This document shows positions 56,113 to 64,000 of a stretch of DNA of 64,000 nucleotides, piece by piece. The number at the start of each line of letters is the position of its first letter. Position 1 is the first letter of the stretch. The translations under genes were made by a program, and so were the position numbers. The notes under the pieces were generated by a model. It made no database searches. It was not told where the DNA came from and saw only the letters and a list, made by a program, of their open reading frames with translations. Source of the DNA: Pseudocercospora fijiensis CIRAD86 (Eukaryota > Ascomycota > Dothideomycetes > Mycosphaerellales > Mycosphaerellaceae); assembly GCF_000340215.1 (NCBI RefSeq), contig NW_006921542.1:710267-774266 (forward strand). The letters are read 5' to 3'.

Positions 56113-58912
56113 AGATACTATAATTATATAAAAACAACTTCCTAAGTAACACTATATAGACCTACTGTTGCTTTAACGCGCCGTAATCCTTACTAGCAAT
56201 AACCTTATCTGCTAGACGGCTCTCGAAATCTCCTCCGTATACGTTAAAGCTATTAGCACCGAAGTACTATCCCTCGTAGAAAGCTTAATTAACGAGGAGG
56301 TTAGTAGCCTTTTCCGTCGTAGCATTCTCCTAATTGTATAGATATTCCTTAAGTCCCTCGTTATTAAGCTAGAGGATCTGTTTAACTTCGTTCTAAACAA
56401 CGTAACTTAACTAAGGAATCCTACTAACTAGGGCGTCGGAGATATAGCCGAGGCCTTCGACTAAGATCGCCGTAGGGAAAGCGAATAGTACGAAGGAGTT
56501 AGAGGCTAGGAGGGCGGTTAGATTGCGGTGCGCTTTAGCAACCTAGGAGACTATTAAGTTCTCGTAACCCTCAACCTTAGTGCTATTAATAACGCGAGAG
56601 TAGCCTAGGTTAATTAATATACGGTTGCTCTTAGTCTTTAGATTACTATATAGTAGGTGTAGTATCTAAATAGAGACCTCGCACTCCTTTAGAGGGTTAA
56701 GGATCTACTCCGCCTTGCGCCCCTTACTATTAGGCTAACTATCGAATATATAGTCGAGGTCGTCGTCGGTAAGGTGCTTATTAGTAAGCTTGCCGATCTT
56801 GCTTAGTAGGACTAGGCTACGAGCCTTAAGCTTCTCAACCTAGTTCGTAAAGACCTCGGGCTAATATATGCCTTCGACAACAGTAGAGTAGCTAGTCTTA
56901 TCCTTAGATATAAGGCAGACCTTAATGCGTAGGTAACTAGCACCCTCGCCTGCTACGAGCTTAACTATATCTTATCCGAGACAAGCAGACTCCTTAGATA
57001 GACAGTTTTTATAAGTACCGCTAACCTTAAAGAACTTAGCAGGCTTAGGAATAGAGATAAGCTCGTATATGTAATTAGGTCGAAGGGCGACAGCTAAGAG
57101 CTATAGGGTAGGGTGCTAGCGGACGATTTGGTTGCTTATACTATAAGTTTAAAGGGCATTACGGCCTTCCTGCTTAGACTTAGGCATCGTACGTATATAC
57201 TAAAGGTACATTTTAAACTCCTTCTATATTAGGTCGATAAGGAAAGGAAGATGTGCTCTACGAGGCTCTTATAACTAACTAAAGACTTAAGGGAAGATAG
57301 TATTACTAGTCTAGCGAAAGCGGTCGAAGGAGGTGCCTTAGCTAAGGATGCCGGTAACGAACTTGCTCTAGCGATCCGTCGGCGTAAGGGCGCGAGTAAT
57401 AGTACTAGTAGGGTTAAACGCGTAGAGTCTTAGAGATATCGGGGCGGCAACAGGGCGTCTAGGAAACTAGTTAGTATAGGCCTAATCAGCCTTAAGGGCA
57501 GCGAAGGCATCTTAATTAGCGATATTACGTCTAACCTTTAATAGGCGGCTAATAAGGACACTCGTCTTAGCACTAGTATAGAGACTATAGACCTTAGCAG
57601 CCTTCTTAATATAGTTAGTATATATAGTAAACCGCTCTTTACCTAGCTTACTAAGGTCGTCGAGCTATTAATAGATAGATAGGGCGGCAGGAGCTTTGCC
57701 TATGTCGGCCTTAGGAACTATATCGATGTTAGTAATAAGGTACGCAATAGAGTCGCCCTTGTAAGAACTATAGATGTTCTTAATCAATAGGATCGGCGAG
57801 AGGCCTCTATCTCTACGCTCGCTAAAGGAGCCTTCGGAGGAGATATCTTCTAGTAGTATATCTAGCATATTAATATCCGAATTACTATAGTTAGTACTAT
57901 AGTTAGTACTATAGTCGGTACTAGAAGGAGTGCTATACTTCTTAGTAGCCTTACGGAGGGCCTGTCGAGTATACAATGCCTTCTTACGCGCTACTTCGGC
58001 CTTAGCGCGCTCGTCTTAAACTTCTTAAGGGACCTTGCGGTTACGGGTCGAGCGACGATCTTTAGCCTGCATTTCTATAGCAAGCGCAAGACTAGCAGCC
58101 GTATCGGCCTCGGTTTCTAGGCAAAGAGCCTTACGTTTAAGGATATTAACGATAGGAGCCTCTTAACCTTTAACAATAAAGCCTATACTATTAATGCGAT
58201 AGCCCTTCTCTTTTAGTAGATCCTTAGTCGTCTATATACTAAGATCTACCTAGACGATTGCATCGTAGTGCTTCTTCTAGTAGGCTGTCGTAAAGTCGTT
58301 AAGTGCAAAAGACAAGTTAAGTAACTACTTGCCTACCTTCTTACTAGCGGTAGATACGCGATAGATTATAGTACGGGAGAGGTGCTCGGCGCCTTAACGA
58401 CGGACCTTGTACTTGTTAACGAACGAAGAGACCTGCTTAGTACGCTCTTGTCTACCGTAGGCGAAGTTAATAAGGCTCTTAGGAAGACTACTTAGTCCTC
58501 CCTAATGTTCGAAGGCCTAGTCGAGGGTCTTAAAGCGTAAGCGAATCTAGGTGCCGGCCGTCTCGAGGCTATAGACGATAGGAAAGGCTTATTCGATATC
58601 TATATCGTTAAGGACCTCGCGCTTAAAGATACGCTTACCGATAGACTAACGCAAGTTGTTTATACCGTACGCAACTAAGATAGTAGCCTTCTTAATATTC
58701 CTATTAATAACGCGTAGTAGGGTACGAGCGTTCTAGATCTTCTCTTAAGGGTCTTTAAGGGCGGTAACGATCTAGAAGCAGTGCTCGAGGCTAGTTGTAG
58801 CAGCTAAGGCGCTATCGGAGGGGGCTTCGATTAGGACTAGTACGCCTAGGTTTAGGGCTAGTAGGTTGCTACTACTACTAGCACCTAGCGGATTTAGGGC
58901 GCCGGAAGACAT
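56105..58912 (-). pseudogene. Unrecognised 936-codon ORF
   Basis: ATG at 58910-58912 to TAA at 56105-56107 in one frame, interrupted only by TAG and TAA at plausible Gln and Trp sites. The N-terminal 80 residues are Ser/Leu-rich (MSSGALNPLGASSSSN). A basic, charged region (AKDRRSTRNRKVPQE) lies near residue 300, an acidic/Ser region (DILLEDISSEGSFSERRDR) near residue 360, and the rest is helical to globular. No CCHC knuckle, protease or catalytic motif recognised. It lies downstream of, and parallel to, the Gypsy pol at 60045-64000, separated by about 1.1 kb, so it could be a third ORF of that element, a gag of another element, or unrelated. Confidence 0.6.
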
Positions 58913-59340
58913 CTTAGTCGACCGGAGCGGAAAGGAGTTAGTAACGAGTTTGCAAAAACGTTCGTAGCTTGTTAACGATAATTAAAGGGTTTAGATAGAA
59001 GGAGGGGGAGGGGGTAGGCGGTAGTAAGTCGGTTAGCGTTTAAGTAGAAGAAGGAGCTTAGAAAGCTCGCCTTAAATAGGGTATAAAGGTAGCGTAGTCC
59101 GTATGTTCCGGTAAAGCAAACGGATAACGACTATATATAGACCCTAAAAAGTGAAGCTATATACGAGACTCCTTTATTAGTAGGGTAGGCTAAAGTTTAA
59201 CAATCGATCTAGCTAATTGCTAGTAGCGACTACGCGCCTTTATTAACCTCTAGCTTTCGTAGATTCCCGCGCACTCGAAATGTAACTAGTTAGTTCGAGT
59301 ACCTAGTAGTAATCTATAGTAGTAAGGCTAGCGGGACTAA

Positions 59341-59366
59341 TAACACCCCCGGGGTAGCATTAGCTT
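59341..59366. repeat. CCCCCGGGG-core palindrome (copy 3)
   Basis: AATAACACCCCCGGGGTAGC then ATTAG, 430 bases upstream of the start of the 936-codon ORF. Confidence 0.75.
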
Positions 59367-59766
59367 TTCTCTAGAGATACTCGGCAACTAGGAGCAAATC
59401 GCCTAGGCCTAGCGCAGCTTGTATTAGCCTATAGCACTATTGTTATAAATACAGCATTACCTTTTATAGTAGCAGGCATATAAACGTAGCCCGTACGTTC
59501 TTCTTTCTTCTAGATACCAAGCTTAGCGGCCTAAGGTCCCTATTCTTAGAGGCTATAGGCCTAGGTTGCTACGTCTATTTAAGAGCTAGGAAGGGAGAGG
59601 GATCCTCCCTTTCTTAGTGTCCTACGTAGCTAATACTAACTAGGGTAGGAACAATCTTCTCTAGCGGAGTATCTTATTGTCGTTGTTATCTAAGGGCAGT
59701 TGCTAGAGACTAGGAAACTAGAGAGAAGTAGTCCTAGAAGGGCGGGAGGTTAGGTTTAGCTAGCTT

Positions 59767-59795
59767 CCGAATACTATCCCCGGGGTATTATTCGG
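59767..59795. repeat. CCCCGGGG-core palindrome (copy 4)
   Basis: CCGAATACTATCCCCGGGG then TATTATTCGG; the dyad extends to CCGAATA/TATTCGG arms. It lies about 250 bases after the Gypsy pol stop (minus strand). Confidence 0.75.
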
Positions 59796-60044
59796 AAGTC
59801 ATTCCTCGTATAGTTCTTTCTAAGGAAAAACAAAAAGAGTAAAGCTATAGCAATATCTATCGAAGGCAAAAGAGCAAAACAACCGACAAAGTAAAAGTAA
59901 AAGAGGGTAATAACCGAGAGCATTAATATTAGTAGGAACAGGTAGTAAGGACTAAAGCTATAGGGCGGCACTACATTAATAGCGCGGAGAATGGTTAATA
60001 GAGGCAAGGAAAGTAACGTAGTAGAGGCAGGAAAGGATATGCGA

Positions 60045-63000
60045 TTATTTAGTCTCGGGGTCGTCTAGCTATAATTCTAGGCGGTCTTTATCGCTAGACT
60101 AGTTAGGTTCCTCGGAGTTAGAGTTAGATAGCTAGAAGTCTAGTTTACTGTTAGAATCGGAATCAATATCGGAAACGCTCTATATATAGTTAATCCGTAT
60201 ATAACCCTCCCTTTGTTCTTAAGTTATTCCTAATAGCTTACTAAGACGAATCTAGGGATAGGTATAGTTCTTAGGTAGAACAGGATCTATAATAGCGGTA
60301 GGATCCTCCTCCCGATAGGCATCTAAGGACGGTAGAGGGTCTATAGAGGCACTAACTTCCTCCTCGGTCGGCGGAGGGCGGGTAGGTTCGCGTAACTTAA
60401 CGATCTTCTTTAGATTAGCCCGAGGGTAAGAGTGCTTTAAGGTGGCACTATCTAGCTCCTAAAGAAGGTATACGGAACCCGAGTAAAGGACCTCCTTTAC
60501 TCTATAAGGACCCTTCTACTTAAAGGCTAGCTTATAGGAGTAACTATACTCTAGTTCGGACCGGTATAGAAGGACTATATCGCTAACCTTTAGAGGTTCC
60601 TAATCAACAGTATTATAGTTATTAAAATACTACTTAGCTTCCTCCCGAAGGCGACGTTGTCGAGCAAGACCCTCCTAAGAAGTCGTAGTTATATCCTTAA
60701 GAGCCTTAGCCCGTAGGGTAAGAAGATCTACCCTAGTACGAATAGACCCCTAATCGTAAACGCCGTGCGTGCGATAGGACAATTTAATAGGAAGAACGGC
60801 GTCCCTCCTAATTATAAGTTCCGCTAGTATAAGTCTAGTCGTATCGATAATAGTAGTTCGGTCCGCCTAGAGAAGGGCTAGGACGCGGGTAGAAATAGGA
60901 ACTAATCTGTCGCTACTATTAGTTATCTTAGATAGGGCATTAATTAACGACCGATAGCCGCGCTTAATAATAGCATTCGACTAGGGATAGTACGGGGAGA
61001 TGCGAACGTTCTTCGCCCCGTACGAAACAAGTAGCGCTTAAACCTCCTTAGCTATATTGTTCGTAGCGTTGTCTAAGATAACCTCGTAAGGTGTTCCCTA
61101 GCGGCAAAACAGATCCTTAAATAGGAAGGTAGCTATGTTATAGGCATTAATAGCACCGCAACCCTTATAGAAATAATAGGCCTCCGGCTATCGAGAAAGA
61201 CCCTCTCGAATAATATATAGGCTATTATTGCGGCTAAGATAGACCCTATCGCTATACTACCGCTCCCTAACTAACTAGGTAGTAGGGATACGTAGCTCCC
61301 CTAGACGTCGGTAGCTGTTCCTAAAGTTGCACTTAGGACAGCTCTTATAGTAGCGGGAGACGTTAGCCTATACGCCGTCCTACTAGTAGCGTCGACGAAG
61401 GACATCGAAGGTACCCTCCGCCGCCCGGTAACCGAGCTTATCGTAAACGGAACGAAGGATTTCTTATCGGGCTACTAGATCGTTAATAATACGCTAGAGC
61501 GGTATATTAACTATAGCCTATCGCTAAAGGATACGATCCTTAATAAGGAACCTCCGAGAATAGCGAATAATACGACGGTATTAACTCTTTAATAGACTAA
61601 GAGCTCTCTTCGTATAGGTAAGGAAGTAGGCGATATTATAGAAGTCGTCGGAGTAGACCCTATTAAGGATATTATCCCTACCCGGTTCGCCCGCCTTAGT
61701 ATCGTCCTAGTCCTCGCCGTTAGTAGTAGGGTCTTCGTTAGGCTAGTTACTAGGTTAGTCGTCGGCAGTAGGCCTAGTAATTACCGGCATAGCGTTAATA
61801 TAGAAGGCAGTAAAGAAGGTGCGGTTAATAACCGCGTCGATATCCTCTTCTTCTATTATCTCGGCGATGTCCTTTTCTGTAGCAGGCCTTCTAGAAAGGC
61901 TATCCGGCCTAGTATGCTTCTTACTAGGAATATAGAAGACGTCGAAATCAAACAAATAAATCTAGGTAACCTACCGAGCTATCGTAGAGTTAGGTAGGTC
62001 GGAAGCTATACGGTTAAGTTAATAGACTAGCGTCTAAGCGTCGACTTCTAGGCGAAAGAACACTCTAAAGAGCTAAGGTCGGAACTTCTTAAGAGCTTTA
62101 TAGACACTAAGGCACTCCCGCTTGCTAGTATCGTATCGGGCCTCGATTAGTTTCTATAGACCGGACTCGTACCGGATAGGGTAACGTAAGGAGGGCTCCT
62201 TACGATTATACTATATTAGTATCTCGCCGTAGCCTTCCCCGCTCGAGTCGATAGTAACAATTAGTAGACCTGCGCCTTCCGAGTAGTTAATAGAGGTAAG
62301 CGTAGGCGCGCTAACAAGTGCCTTAGTAACCTTGTCCTTAGCGGCTTAGTAAACGGAGGTCTATTCAAACTCTACATCTTTCTTAAGTAAGGCGTATAGA
62401 GGCTTGTATACTAACGCAAAGTTTTCGACCTAGATACGGAAGTAGGAGACTACTCTAAGCCAGATCCGGATATCTTTCTAATAGGTAGGGTCTAGCTAGG
62501 ACACAATCTTTAGAACCCGTATATTGTTAGGATAGCGGCCGTTCTCGTTAGTAATAAACCTAATAATGTTTATGCGCTTATATAGGAGCTAAAGCTTTTC
62601 CCTATATACTATTAAGTTAGCCCGGTCTAAGTCGTAGAGGACACTATCGAGGTTCTAGATATATTTAAGAAAGAACCTCCGAATGCTAGGCTCTACTTCT
62701 TCGTTGTTATACCTAGTTTTAGGCCCTTTAATGCCGATATCGTTAAGGAAAGGCATCGCAGTATAAGAAATGTAAGCCGCGAGGACTTAGTTTATAATAC
62801 GCAAGAACTAGGCTACTAAGTTAGTCGCCCCTTAGGGAAGGGTAGTTTGTCGGTATAGTCTAAGAGGCGTTTCGAAACTAGTTAGGTCTCTGCTATTAGG
62901 GTAGAGAGGTATCTAGTCGTAGCCCGAGAATATATTAACTAGCGAAGCTACTATAGAGTTAGTAAAGGCTTCTAAGAACCTATTAGTCTCCGGAGGAAGA

Positions 63001-64000
63001 TTAGCATCTCTAATCGTAACTACGTTAAACTTCTAGGCAGCGTTAATTAGCCGGTACTTCTTTAGTTCCCTAAGAGCTGTCTTCTTCTAAACTAGGAAGT
63101 ATAGATTGCGATACGAGGCATAGGAAGGCTCTAAGGTACTAGCCTTTATACGCTGCCGTATCATGTCCTTAACTATACCTCTTAGGCTTAGGTTTAGCTT
63201 GAACCCTAGGTAAGCCTAAGGCTTATACTCGATCGTTCGGATCCTCTATAGAGGGGCAACCTCCGGGTTAATCCTGCCTAGATACGTAAAGTTATATACT
63301 AATACGGCTTCGCGGTTGTACAGAAGCTCGTATAGCAAATCTAGCTTAAGATCCGAAAGCTCGATACTAGGTTTGATTTTAGCTAGTCTCTCCGGCGTTA
63401 GCCTTAAACCCCTAGGAATAGTAGAGAACTTTTTTATAATATACCTCTAGTCGTACGGACTATCCCTAGGTATTAATATCGCTTCGCGGTTAAGGCACTT
63501 TTGTCGCTAGTTAGGATTTCCGCTAGGATTAGACCTATTAGTTATATATACGCTACCTTTTACGGGCTTAATCTTGTTAGCTACCCTCTTATATAGGGTA
63601 TATACACTAACCGCTCTTAATACCCGAGCCCTCTCCCTTTGACGTTAGGCCCGGAGATTAGCGTAATAGAACAGCGCGTAAACTTTATTAGAAGTCTCCT
63701 TAAGTCGGTAGGTATACAGCTAGTAATCCTAATTTATAATTCCGGCGAAAACGTTAGATTCCTAATAATACCCCTAGGGTGTTATTCGATCGGCGCTCTA
63801 ATTAGTTAGTTCGGATTCGGGCTCGGGTAGATCCGCTTCCGGCGGCGATAATTGCGACAGCATTATTACCGAGATTCGTGTACTAGGTTGTCGTTGCCGT
63901 ATTGTTATACTCGCTATCGCTTCGAGTATTCGCCTCCTTAGTATAGAGCCTAGAAACTTGCCTTAACGTACGGAGCGGCGTACCTCTAGATATAACCTAT
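60045..64000 (-). pseudogene. Ty3/Gypsy pol (RT, RNase H, integrase), truncated by window edge
   Basis: Minus-strand frame from beyond 64000 to TAA at 60045-60047. RT region: a YKP-x-AYLGFKLN block, NVVTIRDANLPPETNRF, LP-x-GATNLVA-x-F (family: lPqGatNSva.f) and AMPFLNDIGIKG (family: fiDDi.iKG, first Asp read as Asn). RNase H end: FDFDVFYIPSKKHTRPDSLSRRP (first 20 residues typical of Gypsy). Integrase: ILRSVYDKLGYRAAEGTFD, SCPKCNFR zinc site, ISPYYP (family: sp.hpqsNg..Er), and C-terminal KVSDIVLLYRS with FK-x-KGPYRVKEVL. RIP stops throughout. Different family from the other two Gypsy pols in the window. Confidence 0.85.

Larger units (their letters stand above)
58913..60044. other. Spacer between pol and the 936-codon ORF
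   Basis: No gene recognised. Contains two of the GC-rich palindromes (59341, 59770) and AT-rich sequence. LTR-like direct repeats were not found. Confidence 0.45.

Noticed and set aside
63765..63790. A fifth GC-rich palindrome (ACCCCTAGGGTGT)
   Set aside because: It lies inside a readable pol-type frame on the minus strand and its core differs (CCCCTAGGG), so it is probably a coding coincidence.
1..64000. tRNA, rRNA or telomere repeats
   Set aside because: I found no cloverleaf with conserved A and B boxes, no rRNA sequence and no TTAGGG array by eye.

Overview
The window looks like heterochromatic, probably subtelomeric or accessory-chromosome DNA of a filamentous ascomycete. Almost everything is repeat DNA degraded by RIP (repeat-induced point mutation). 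TpA is in large excess, CpA and TpG are scarce, and every recognisable transposon reading frame is broken by TAG or TAA where the family has Gln or Trp. Introns of the form GTAnnn...CTAAT...TAG and a Tad-type LINE also fit Pezizomycotina. I see one clearly intact gene, 42994-44376 (minus), in a RIP-free island of about 1.8 kb.

Layout. 1-226 is the end of a hAT-type DNA transposon (copy L). 227-1429 is an inverted piece of a Ty3/Gypsy pol (RNase H). 1430-11257 is a full hAT copy (A, genes mainly on minus). 11258-13749 is the integrase part of the same Gypsy pol. 14010-18319 is a very long unrecognised ORF, cut by hAT copy B (18320-28325, genes mainly on plus) and resuming in frame at 28334. 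A second Gypsy pol lies at about 30640-33722. A Copia pol (about 35265-41520) is interrupted by a complete Tad-like LINE (36276-41171). Then come the intact gene, a RecQ-like helicase pseudogene (about 45450-56010) split by a complete Gypsy element (47469-54630), an unrecognised 936-codon ORF (56105-58912, minus) and another Gypsy pol running off the right edge (60045-64000, minus).

The most interesting content is the roughly 10-kb hAT family present as A and B in inverted orientation. Besides a hAT transposase it carries two different histone H3-like genes. One (H3-b) is collinear with canonical H3 through the histone fold and keeps a K9-K18-like tail motif. The other (H3-a) is divergent, with a long basic N-terminus. 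It also carries a Lys/Arg-rich cargo gene ending in coding Q-L-G repeats, an unrecognised ORF with a 361-bp tandem duplication, and a small antisense ORF. At least four introns in these genes are filled with arrays built on a CCGGCTA heptamer that also sits beside the element ends. All copies here are dead; a live relative elsewhere in the genome is expected.

The insertions can be ordered. Copies L and A entered one Gypsy pol, and the segment between them was then inverted by recombination. This is shown twice: their 8-bp target duplications are swapped and reverse-complemented, and the pol frame becomes continuous (RNase H into integrase) only if the segment is flipped back. B (TSD CGTATATC), the LINE (14-bp TSD) and the complete Gypsy (TSD GCACT) each interrupt a reading frame that is restored when the insert and one TSD copy are removed.

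All calls come from reading the sequence. Family assignments rest on motifs, not on database searches.
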